DNA of 64,000 bases from CAYQQU01 sp964419545. Lineage in GTDB: Bacteria > Bacteroidota > Bacteroidia > Chitinophagales > Saprospiraceae. The stretch is taken from NCBI GenBank assembly GCA_964419545.1, contig CAYQQU010000001.1, positions 62,001-126,000 of the forward strand, given 5' to 3'. The position numbers and the translations under genes are program-made. The notes under the pieces are model-generated. The model searched no databases, was not told where the DNA came from, and saw only the letters and a program-made list of their open reading frames with translations. Shown piece by piece: positions 1-8,108 of the stretch (position 1 is the first letter of the stretch; each line of letters starts with the position of its first letter).

Positions 1-163
1 AACTTATAAGAACCACCATTGTTGAAGTAGACAAAATTACTGTTAAATTTTTTTTGAGGAGCAACTTGGGGCCGTTCTTCGAATCTTTCTAGAGGTAAAT
101 CTAAGAAAATTGAACGAACCGCCCGGCTCCCCGATATTGCTGACAATTAAAACAACCTAGATA

Positions 164-1225
164 ATGATCACCCGTTTAACCCTTATTTTTTCTTCATTAG
201 TGTTGTTGTCTTTCACGACAACCCCTAATGTAAACAAATCCAGGACCATTTTTGATGAATTGGTGCGCGAAGGCGTCCTGGAGGTTACTTTGCGGGCTGA
301 TTTTTCCGCCATTGTCGATAATCGTCGCAGCGAAGAATCGGTTAAAGGGACTTTTACCTACGAAGATGAGGACGGTGACAACGTTGACCATAAGGTAAAA
401 CTGGAGTTGCGCGGCCGTTTCCGGCGTAAAGTATGTGAGTTTCCGCCCCTGATGCTTAAGTTTAAGAAGGACGAGCTGCACAAAATGGGGCTGAGCGACC
501 ACAATGACATCAAACTGGTGACGCATTGTGTCGATGAAAAAAGCATCGGCAAAAGCAACGTCTTGAAGGAATACCTCGCTTACAAGTTGTACAGCGTGTT
601 GACCGACAAAAGTTACCGCGTACAGCTCGTACGCATTAAATACGAAGACGAGTCGGGCGTCTACGGCAAGTTCCGCCGTTACGGCTTCCTCATCGAAGAT
701 ACCGATGAGATGGCCGAACGGCTGGGAGGCGTGGAGTTCGAAGGAATGAACCCTGAATCTTCCAGACTGTCCGCGACCGATGAGAACCGCATGGCGGTGT
801 TCCAGTACATGATCGGCAACGAGGATTACAGCATCATGATGGGGCGCAACGTAAAAATGGTGCGCCTGCCGGATGAAGCGCCCATGATCACGGTGCCTTA
901 CGATTTCGACTTTTCGGGTTTCGTCAATACCGGCTACGCCCGCCCGGCCGTCGACGCCGGACTGACGGAGGTACGCCAGCGCGCGTACCTGGGCAATCCC
1001 TGCCCGCCGGAGATGTTTTCCCAAACGCTCGAACTGTTTACCGCCCGGCGGGAGGTCTTGATGGAAACGATCGACGATTTCAAAATGCTGAGCCGCTCCG
1101 AACGCAATGACCTCATGGCGTACCTCGATTCTTTTTACGGATCGCTGGATTCCCTGCGCCTGGAAAACGCGAGCAGGCTGGAAGCCATCAAGTCAACCGC
1201 TGATTCGAGTTCGGTGGGAAAGTGA
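164..1225 (+). CDS. Secreted protein of unknown function, possibly distantly CotH-like
   Basis: 353 residues, starting with a short hydrophobic segment (residues about 4-20) followed by TTTP, which looks like a signal peptide, so the product is probably exported. The middle (about 75-260) has LELRGRFRRKVCEFPPL, then an acidic and aromatic stretch with VPYDFDFSGFVN. This order (an RG-R motif, a region around KEYLAYKLY, then a D-F-D motif) reminds me of CotH-kinase-like proteins in Bacteroidota, but the resemblance is weak and the kinase role is not supported. It stands alone and is followed by a strong terminator. ATG at 164 is the first start that gives a complete signal peptide. Confidence 0.7.
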   Translation: MITRLTLIFSSLVLLSFTTTPNVNKSRTIFDELVREGVLEVTLRADFSAIVDNRRSEESVKGTFTYEDEDGDNVDHKVKLELRGRFRRKVCEFPPLMLKFKKDELHKMGLSDHNDIKLVTHCVDEKSIGKSNVLKEYLAYKLYSVLTDKSYRVQLVRIKYEDESGVYGKFRRYGFLIEDTDEMAERLGGVEFEGMNPESSRLSATDENRMAVFQYMIGNEDYSIMMGRNVKMVRLPDEAPMITVPYDFDFSGFVNTGYARPAVDAGLTEVRQRAYLGNPCPPEMFSQTLELFTARREVLMETIDDFKMLSRSERNDLMAYLDSFYGSLDSLRLENASRLEAIKSTADSSSVGK

Positions 1226-1277
1226 TCAAAAAGCATCTTTGGAACGCGTAATGGGTTCAAAGGACTAAACTAACCGG

Positions 1278-1317
1278 AACCGGACGGGCAGGCTGCTCGT
1301 CCGGTTTTGTTTTTTTA
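1278..1317 (+). terminator. Intrinsic terminator after the first gene
   Basis: AACCGGACG (1278-1286) pairs with CGTCCGGTT (1298-1306); inside it GCAG pairs with CTGC, and a T-rich run (1307-1317) follows. The shape and position 53 bp after the stop codon fit rho-independent termination on the + strand. Confidence 0.85.
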
Positions 1318-1350
1318 CCCGGCATAGCTCTTCATCCTCGCACCGCGCCT

Positions 1351-1358
1351 TATCTTTG
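1351..1358 (+). promoter_or_regulatory. Bacteroidota -7 element TATCTTTG
   Basis: An exact match to the TAnnTTTG -7 box of Bacteroidota housekeeping promoters, 20 bp upstream of the glycosyltransferase ATG. I see no clear -33 TTG at the usual distance, so the call rests on the -7 box and its position. Confidence 0.5.
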
Positions 1359-1378
1359 GCGCGCATTAAAAGCAAGGT

Positions 1379-2275
1379 ATGTTGCACATTGAAAAACACC
1401 GCCGCCGGGGTGGAGGAGGCGCCGTTTTTTCCATCCTGATCCCCACCTGGAACAACCTGGAATGCCTGCAGTTGTGTCTGCGCAGCCTGGAACGTCATTC
1501 CGTGCATCCCCACCAGATCATCGTGCACGTCAACGAAGGGACGGACGGCACGGCGGACTGGGTGCGGCAACAGGGGTTCGACTATACCTATAGCCCGGAA
1601 AACGTCGGGGTGTGTTACGCGCTCAATGCCGGGCGGACGCTGGTAGAGACCGACTATTTCGTTTTTTTTAACGATGATATGTACGCCTGTCCGGCCTGGG
1701 ACGACGCGCTGCTCCGGGAGATCCGGGCCGTCGGCCATTCCGCTTTTTTTCTTTCCAGCACCATGATCGAGCCCATCCGGACCGGGAACCGGTGCGTGAT
1801 CTCCCCGCACGATTTCGGGCGCAGTCCGGCCGACTTTGCCGAAGAGCAGCTGCTGGCGCAATACGATCAGCTGCCTTTTGCCGACTGGAGCGGCGCCACC
1901 TGGCCGCCGAACGTGGTGCATCTCGATTACTGGGACCTGGTGGGCGGCTATAGCGTCGAATTTTCACCCGGCCTTTATTCCGATCCCGATTTTTCGCGCA
2001 AGCTCTGGGCCGCGGGGGTGCGCTACTTTAAAGGAGTAGCTGCGAGCCGGGTCTATCATTTCGGCGCCAAAACCACGGGGCGCATTCGCAAAAACAAGGG
2101 AAGCCGCCGGTTTTTGGACAAGTGGGGGGTTACCGCCCGCAGTTTTACCCAATATTATCTACGTCGGGGCGAGCCTTTTGCGGGGCCGCTCCCCGATGAA
2201 CCCATAGCGCCGGGTTGGGCGGCGGCGCGGCGGCGCGGCCGGTGGAAGCGGGCCTGGCACAGCCTGTGGGGATAG
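1379..2275 (+). CDS. Family 2 glycosyltransferase
   Basis: 298 residues. The N-terminus has the GT-A opening FSILIPTWNNLECLQLCL (about 17-34), a typical nucleotide-sugar-binding start, and NVGVCYALNAG (75-85). VFFNDD (95-100) corresponds to the metal-binding DxD region. The later DYWDLVGGYS and PDFSRKLWAAG match the acceptor half of GT2 enzymes. It would transfer a sugar from an NDP-sugar at the cytoplasmic side of the envelope; donor and acceptor cannot be told. It lies between a terminator and a palindromic repeat, so it is probably transcribed alone from the TATCTTTG box. Its TAG stop is also the first triplet of that repeat. Confidence 0.85.
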   Translation: MLHIEKHRRRGGGGAVFSILIPTWNNLECLQLCLRSLERHSVHPHQIIVHVNEGTDGTADWVRQQGFDYTYSPENVGVCYALNAGRTLVETDYFVFFNDDMYACPAWDDALLREIRAVGHSAFFLSSTMIEPIRTGNRCVISPHDFGRSPADFAEEQLLAQYDQLPFADWSGATWPPNVVHLDYWDLVGGYSVEFSPGLYSDPDFSRKLWAAGVRYFKGVAASRVYHFGAKTTGRIRKNKGSRRFLDKWGVTARSFTQYYLRRGEPFAGPLPDEPIAPGWAAARRRGRWKRAWHSLWG

Positions 2276-2328
2276 TCCGGATCATTTGTGATTTCGCAAT
2301 AGATCAATTCATGAATAATCCGGGATAG
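2273..2328. repeat. REP-like palindromic repeat, copy 1
   Basis: The left end TAGTCCGGATCATT begins at the glycosyltransferase stop codon. The right end reads ATGAATAATCCGGGATA (2311-2327), i.e. TATCCCGGATTATTCAT on the minus strand. The two ends are imperfect inverted copies (11 of 14 positions) of the TARCCCGGATNATTCATGGG family found elsewhere in the window. Confidence 0.65.
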
Positions 2329-2362
2329 CCTGCTCATGCTGCAGGGGCAATAAATATCCGGG

Positions 2363-3823
2363 TTAACGGTACAACTGATTTTCCAGCTCCATCACCTTTT
2401 TTTCCAGCCATCCTTTGTTGAAAACCGCTTCGGCCGATTGCAGCTCCTGCTTCAGTTTTTTCAGTTTGCGCTGCAGCTTTGGCGCTTCCTGGTATTCCAT
2501 TTCCTGTTTTAAGTGGGCCGCCCGGCGCGTCAGTTGAAACAGGTTGGCGTAGCCCGATCGCCGGAAATCCGCCAGCAGCCGGTTGCGGCGCAGGTATTGG
2601 CGGAAAGAGCTGACCAGTGCTTCCAGGGTTTCGAATTCATCGAGCTCGTAGTAGGTGCGCAGCAGCAGGGCTTTGGCGCCGAGATTGTACCGGGGGTGAT
2701 CCGACTCGACGCGGGTGAGCAGTTCCAGAACTTTATCGTATTCGCCGCGGGCATGGTGCAGGTTGGCGAGGTTGAAGCGGTAGGCATTTTCGCGCACGCC
2801 GGGATGCAGGTGCGTTCTGTATTGTTCGATAAAGGTGTGCACCCATTCCATCTCGCTGAGGCGGATGCCGGTGGTGACGATGTTCTTGTAGTGCCATTCC
2901 GAGAGCACCCCTTCTTCAATGAGCAGGCCGCCGGTGAGCTGCGCCTGATAGAGGTGAAAGACCTCCCGCAGATAAGCCGCTCGCCCCCGGTTGATTTCCT
3001 GGATACAAAAATTCTGCAGATAATTGTAAAGCACCTTGCGCTCGGAAAGGTCAAAGCAGCTGGCATAATCGTGCAGGGTAGCGCGGACTGCTTCGTAATC
3101 TTCCGGCCGGCCCCGGGTGATGAGCCGGTACAATTGGTGGTACATGGCTACGGCGGGCACCTGCCGGTAGTGTTCGGGGCGTTGGTCGACTTCCCGCAGT
3201 ACGGCATCGAGGAGGTCGTTATGATGATCCAGTTTGACGATCCGGCGCCTGACCATCAGTTCGCAGGCGTCGCGCAGTTTTTCGGCCAGGTAAAAATAGT
3301 CGAGGTATTGCTCCTTGTCGTGCAGGTGCGCCCCCTGGTTCTTTTCGGCGGCGAGGGTATAATAGGCGTCGGCTTCGTCGGCCAGCTGAAACCGCTGCTG
3401 TAAAAAGGCGGCGTTGCGAAGCGGCTGCTTTTCGAGTTCGCTCAGGCTTTTTTTCAGCACCCTTTCGTAGGTGCGGTCGAAGCGCCGGTGCCGCAACGCC
3501 CGCAACAAGACGAGCGGCTGAGCACCGGGATTGCCGGCCAGGCCTTCCTGGGCAAAAAACTGTTCGAGCAAACGCATCGCGTAGGTGAAAAGCACGGCCA
3601 GCCGGGCGTAATCGTAAGCCTCCCCGGGAAAACAGACCTGAAACAGCCGCCGGCGGTCAAGGGCGGCAGCATCAAAATGCGGGTAATAACGGTTCAGGTG
3701 ATCGACCAGGACGCGAACCCCCTCGTGTTTGTTGAAGTAGGGCGAAAAAACGAAAGCCCGGAAGCGGGTCATCTCACGGCGGGTCAGCCGGCGCAGGTGA
3801 TCCAGGAGGCGATTTTGGTGCAT
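2363..3823 (-). CDS. Helical protein of unknown function
   Basis: 486 residues from the ATG at 3823. An upstream in-frame start at 3964 would add 47 hydrophobic and basic residues that overlap the next gene's leader, so I do not use it. The protein is almost entirely helical and rich in Leu, Arg, Tyr and His. Short helix-pair units such as ANLHHARGEYDKVLELLTRV (about 380-410) look TPR-like, and the last 50 residues (KLQRKLKKLKQELQ...) should form a coiled coil. There is no signal peptide or membrane segment, so it is probably cytoplasmic. I do not recognise a named family and assign no function. Confidence 0.75.
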   Translation of the reverse strand: MHQNRLLDHLRRLTRREMTRFRAFVFSPYFNKHEGVRVLVDHLNRYYPHFDAAALDRRRLFQVCFPGEAYDYARLAVLFTYAMRLLEQFFAQEGLAGNPGAQPLVLLRALRHRRFDRTYERVLKKSLSELEKQPLRNAAFLQQRFQLADEADAYYTLAAEKNQGAHLHDKEQYLDYFYLAEKLRDACELMVRRRIVKLDHHNDLLDAVLREVDQRPEHYRQVPAVAMYHQLYRLITRGRPEDYEAVRATLHDYASCFDLSERKVLYNYLQNFCIQEINRGRAAYLREVFHLYQAQLTGGLLIEEGVLSEWHYKNIVTTGIRLSEMEWVHTFIEQYRTHLHPGVRENAYRFNLANLHHARGEYDKVLELLTRVESDHPRYNLGAKALLLRTYYELDEFETLEALVSSFRQYLRRNRLLADFRRSGYANLFQLTRRAAHLKQEMEYQEAPKLQRKLKKLKQELQSAEAVFNKGWLEKKVMELENQLYR

Positions 3824-3999
3824 TTTTCTCAAAAAAGATTGTGGCTTAGGAGGTGTTAAAAAATTGAAAATAAGTTTTTTGCAAAAAATAAAGCCGCTTT
3901 GATTCCGGAAAAAATCCAAAAAACCGACAGAAAAATACTTTTTTGCCGCCAATAATCCTAGCATTTTTAGATCGTGAAAGCATCAAAAATCCCGAAGGC

Positions 4000-6900
4000 A
4001 TGAACAGACTGATATCCACGTTACTTTTTCTTTTAGGGGGGCCGTTCTTATTCGCGCAGGGCGTCACCTGCTACGATTTCGAGGCCCCGGAGCTGAGCGG
4101 AACCTACGGCGCCTCCACCGGCCTGATGCCGGGCGATGTGGCGTTTGAATTAGGAAACATTCCGGTTGCCCTGGCGCCGATATTATACCTCAACGGCGAC
4201 GAAGGGTTTATGGATTTGCATATCGACGATGCGATCTTCGGCGACACCGAGCCGCTGGCAGGGCAGTCGGTCTTTATGGGCAACCTCAGCATGGTGCTGG
4301 ATTTTACCGCACTCGACGCGCCCGTCACCGAGGTTTGTTTTGAGTTTTTCGACGGCGGCGGCGTAGAAAATTTAGGGGTCAACGACCAGCCTGCCCTGCC
4401 GGTCGCCGAGCTCGCGGAGATCGACCCGGACGCCTTGCCGGGCTTCGCCCTTTCGTTCCTACCCGAAGCCAATGTCCCCAACGCCGGGAAATTTTGCATT
4501 TCCGGGCCCCTTGAAAAACTGACCATCGGCGGTCAGGAGTTCGGACTGGACAACCTTTGCGTGATTACGGCAACGGCCGAATGTTCGCTCGACGAGCTGG
4601 TGGTTCAACCCCAACCCTGTACGCCCAACGGCATTTTTTACGTCGACCTCTCCTTCGCCTTCGACCAGGTCGGCAACGAAGGGTACACCATACAGGGCAA
4701 CGGCCAGAATTACGGCAATTTCAGCTACGACGAGCCCTTTCCCGAAATAGGTCCCTTCACCGGCGACGGCGACACGGTGTACGAACTGGAGATCATCGAT
4801 CTGGAAAATCCGGATTGCCGGATCGGCAAGGAATTCGGGCCGGTCGATTGCGATTCCGACTGTGAGTTGACCAACCTGGCGGCCTACATCAACGAATGCG
4901 GCATTCAAAATGCGCCTTACCTGTACGTTGATTTCGATCACCAAAACATTAATAATCAGGGCTTTGAGCTATATCTTGACAACGACTTCTTTGGAGCTTT
5001 CAGTTATGACGACCTGCCGCTATTATTGGATGATTTTCCCGTAAATGACCTGGAGACCGTAAAAGTCTGCGCCGACGATCAGCCGGGTTGTTGCGCTACA
5101 GCGCAAGTGGAGCTGATCGACTGTGATCCCGACAGCTGTATTACCTTCTCAGCTCTGGAGGTCGGGGAAGCATTCGGCGCGGACACTGGTTTTGCGGCCG
5201 GCGATACGGCATTCGTGGAAGCAGGCGTGCCGGTTACGCTCGACTCGTTCTACTACTTCGACGGCAGCGCCGGATTTTGGGGCATCGAGGTGACCGATAA
5301 CAGTTTCGACAATTTTGACCTGGCGGAGGGCAATCACTTATTCGTCAGCAACATCAACCTGAACTTCGATTTCAGTGACCTGGAGGGGCAGGTGGTGAGC
5401 CTTTGTTTCGACTTTTTCGACGGCGGAGGCGAAGAAAACATCGCTGTCAACGGCGAAACCGTGGAGGTGGTCAATGTGCTTACGGAAGTCCCTTTTGAAC
5501 TGGCGCCCGGCATCACCTTCAGCCTGGACCTGGAACCTTCGAGCTCTGATTTTATACAGTTCGGAACCGCCTGCCTGACCGGCCCGTTGGAATCTTTGAC
5601 CCTGGGCGGGCAGGAATTTGCCGTTGACAATTTCTGTTTCTCCACCTTCCAGCCCGGTACCGACTGCGAGCTCTACGACCTTATCGTCGAGCCTTACGAT
5701 TGTGCGGACGGCGAGTTCTTTATCGACCTGGCTTTCGAGAGTGAAAATACGGGTGAGGAAGGTTTTCAGGTATTCATCGGCGATGAGGTGTTCGGTCCCT
5801 TCGACTACGAAGAGCCGTTTGTTACCATTGGGCCGCTTCCGGCAGCCAATACAGCATACAGCCTTCTCGTAAAAGATGTGGCGCATCCCGACTGCCAGAT
5901 CTCTACCGAATTCGGCCCCGTTGACTGCCCGGGGGATGATTGCGTGCTGAGCGATGGCGAGATCCTGGAAGTGGCGTGCGCCAACGACGGTTCTTTCAGC
6001 CTGACTTTCGACTTTTCGTTCCAGGGCGCCGGCGACGGCTTCTACTTTACGCCTATGGGCAACGTCAATGAACCCATTTCTTACGAGGAGCTGCCATACA
6101 CCGCTACCTTCGGGCCCAATTTTCCGCTTGCCGGAGAATTGATGATCTGTGATGCCGCAGACGATAACTGTTGCCTCGAAATCCCTTACGAAGTCGATTG
6201 TTTCGGTTGCTCGTTCGACGCCCTGGTGTTGGAGCCGGGCGAGTGCGATGCAGACGGGTTCTTTTACGTTACTCTTGACCTGGAGGGCGACGAACTCGGA
6301 GACACCTTTAAGTTATTCATTGAAAATTCGGGTTTTGAAGTTTACGCCTACGAAGAGCTGCCTATTCAATTGGGGCCTTTCTTCGGCGACGGGCAGCACC
6401 CTACCCATTTTATGGTAGAGGACGAAACCGGCGGCTGCGCGATTGACGGAGAGCTGCCTCCGGTTTTTTGTGACGACAACTGCACCATCACCAGCCTGGT
6501 GGTCGAACCTTACGACTGCGAAGACGGCGACTTCCTGATCGAAGTGGAAGTGACGGCCCTCCATCCCGGCCCCCTGGGCTATTACGTTTTCGTGGACGGG
6601 GAGATTTTCGGTCCTTTCAGTTACGATGAAACCTTCGTCACCCTGGGGCCGTTCCCGGGCGACCCCGACGAAGTTTACGATATCCTGGCGCTGGATATCG
6701 CCAATCCAGCCTGCTATGCCTACCAGGAGATCGGGCCCATCGACTGTACGCCTGAAGAATGCGAGATCTTCGGTTTGGCGGCCGATCCGCTGGATTGCAA
6801 CCTCGAAGACAACACCTACGAGCTTTATCTCAACTTTGAATACGCCTTTCCGGGCAACGATTTCTTCGACCTGTTCGTGAACGGTCAGCTATTCGACTTT

Positions 6901-8049
6901 TTCGTGCTGGCCGAGTTGCCGCTGATCATCGACGGCATTCCCGTGTCGAATTCCGCCGAGACGGAAATCAAAGTATGCATCAACGATCAGCCCGACTGCT
7001 GCAAGACGGTGGTCATCGCCACGCCCGACTGCGATGGGGATCAGATCGTCTGGCCCGGCGATACCGACAGCGACAACATCGCCCGCCATTTCGACCTACT
7101 CCACCTGGGACTGGCTTACGGGGCCACCGGTCCGGCGCGCGCCAATGCGAACATCGTCTGGGACGGAATGCCCGCCGAAGCCTGGTCGTCCACTTTTCCC
7201 AACGGCGTCAATTACGCTCACGGCGATTGCAACGGAGACGGGGAAGTCGATGCCCTCGACCGTGCTGCGATCGAGCAAAACTACGGACTGACCCACGGCG
7301 CGGTAGAGCCGTACATTCCTCCCGTCGCTTCGCCCGACGATCCTCCCATCAAGATCGATTTTCCCGGCGTAGACCCCATCCCGGGGGGCGCCGATTTCGA
7401 AGCGCCGGTGGTGGTGGGGACGCCCAATCAGCCGGTGGAAGACCTTTACGGCATTGCATTTACGATCGTTTTCGATCCGGAGATCATCGCGCCCAATAGC
7501 GTATACATCAGCTATACCGGTTCCTGGTTCGGTCTGTCCAACGTCAATGCCCTGACCATTGACCGTTCGTTTGCCGCCGACGGACGCATCGAGGTGGCTC
7601 TGACCCGTATCGACGGCGAGTCCGTTTCCGGATCGGGCGCCCTGTGCATGATCGGCGGGATCATCGACGACATAGCCGGCATGGCCGAGTCGGTCATTTA
7701 CATCGAAAAACCCAAGGCGATCCGCATCGACGGTGATCTCATTCCGTTGCGGACGCCGGAAGAAACCTTTGAGGTCATCTCGAAAACCGATAGCGCCGTT
7801 GAAGCGCCCAGCCGCCCGGTGCGCGTTTTCCCCAATCCATTTTCTACGCAATTGACCGTCGAGCTGCCGCAGGATGTGCGGCCCGACCGGCTGGTGCTGA
7901 TCGACGGAAAGGGAAGAGAAGTGGTGTCGCCGTCCTTAGATGGAAGTGGTCAGCTATCGCTGGCGGATTTACCGGCCGGCCTGTATTGGCTGCAGGTGCA
8001 TATGGAAGGGCAAATTGTGAACAAACGCGTGGTGAAGTTAAGGCATTAA
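4000..8049 (+). CDS. Very large Cys-rich repeat protein with dockerin-like segment and type IX secretion tail
   Basis: 1349 residues from the ATG at 4000, which gives the signal peptide MNRLISTLLFLLGGPFLFAQ. Two related about 180-residue modules (about 25-195 and 380-555) share MPGD/AAGD, a FFDGGG.EN turn and GPLE.L..GGQEF. Seven shorter Cys-bounded units of about 85-95 residues start near 195, 288, 556, 648, 737, 828 and 921 and share C...L.V.P..C, Y.E.P..IGP and a closing DC. A Ca-binding stretch follows (GDTDSDN near 1018, then GDCNGDGEVDALD), like the dockerin plus cohesin-like pair of Saprospiria surface proteins. The end (about 1274-1349, VFPNPF...LPAGLYWLQV) is a type A T9SS sorting domain. 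It should be a secreted or cell-surface protein; no enzymatic domain is visible. Confidence 0.85.
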   Translation: MNRLISTLLFLLGGPFLFAQGVTCYDFEAPELSGTYGASTGLMPGDVAFELGNIPVALAPILYLNGDEGFMDLHIDDAIFGDTEPLAGQSVFMGNLSMVLDFTALDAPVTEVCFEFFDGGGVENLGVNDQPALPVAELAEIDPDALPGFALSFLPEANVPNAGKFCISGPLEKLTIGGQEFGLDNLCVITATAECSLDELVVQPQPCTPNGIFYVDLSFAFDQVGNEGYTIQGNGQNYGNFSYDEPFPEIGPFTGDGDTVYELEIIDLENPDCRIGKEFGPVDCDSDCELTNLAAYINECGIQNAPYLYVDFDHQNINNQGFELYLDNDFFGAFSYDDLPLLLDDFPVNDLETVKVCADDQPGCCATAQVELIDCDPDSCITFSALEVGEAFGADTGFAAGDTAFVEAGVPVTLDSFYYFDGSAGFWGIEVTDNSFDNFDLAEGNHLFVSNINLNFDFSDLEGQVVSLCFDFFDGGGEENIAVNGETVEVVNVLTEVPFELAPGITFSLDLEPSSSDFIQFGTACLTGPLESLTLGGQEFAVDNFCFSTFQPGTDCELYDLIVEPYDCADGEFFIDLAFESENTGEEGFQVFIGDEVFGPFDYEEPFVTIGPLPAANTAYSLLVKDVAHPDCQISTEFGPVDCPGDDCVLSDGEILEVACANDGSFSLTFDFSFQGAGDGFYFTPMGNVNEPISYEELPYTATFGPNFPLAGELMICDAADDNCCLEIPYEVDCFGCSFDALVLEPGECDADGFFYVTLDLEGDELGDTFKLFIENSGFEVYAYEELPIQLGPFFGDGQHPTHFMVEDETGGCAIDGELPPVFCDDNCTITSLVVEPYDCEDGDFLIEVEVTALHPGPLGYYVFVDGEIFGPFSYDETFVTLGPFPGDPDEVYDILALDIANPACYAYQEIGPIDCTPEECEIFGLAADPLDCNLEDNTYELYLNFEYAFPGNDFFDLFVNGQLFDFFVLAELPLIIDGIPVSNSAETEIKVCINDQPDCCKTVVIATPDCDGDQIVWPGDTDSDNIARHFDLLHLGLAYGATGPARANANIVWDGMPAEAWSSTFPNGVNYAHGDCNGDGEVDALDRAAIEQNYGLTHGAVEPYIPPVASPDDPPIKIDFPGVDPIPGGADFEAPVVVGTPNQPVEDLYGIAFTIVFDPEIIAPNSVYISYTGSWFGLSNVNALTIDRSFAADGRIEVALTRIDGESVSGSGALCMIGGIIDDIAGMAESVIYIEKPKAIRIDGDLIPLRTPEETFEVISKTDSAVEAPSRPVRVFPNPFSTQLTVELPQDVRPDRLVLIDGKGREVVSPSLDGSGQLSLADLPAGLYWLQVHMEGQIVNKRVVKLRH

Positions 8050-8072
8050 GGAATAGCAAATTTTCATTAGCC

Positions 8073-8107
8073 AAGCGAGCCGCCGGATTGGGGGGCTCGC
8101 TTTTTTC
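8073..8107 (+). terminator. Intrinsic terminator of the Cys-rich repeat protein gene
   Basis: AAGCGAGCC (8073-8081) and GGCTCGCTT (8094-8102) are perfect 9-bp arms followed by a run of T. The T run is on the + strand, so it serves the upstream gene. The convergent lptD gene ends just beyond it. Confidence 0.85.
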
Positions 8108-8108
8108 G

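Noticed and set aside
2513..3403. 296-codon + strand open frame opposite the helical protein gene
   Set aside because: Antisense shadow; the minus-strand gene has better composition and a proper start.
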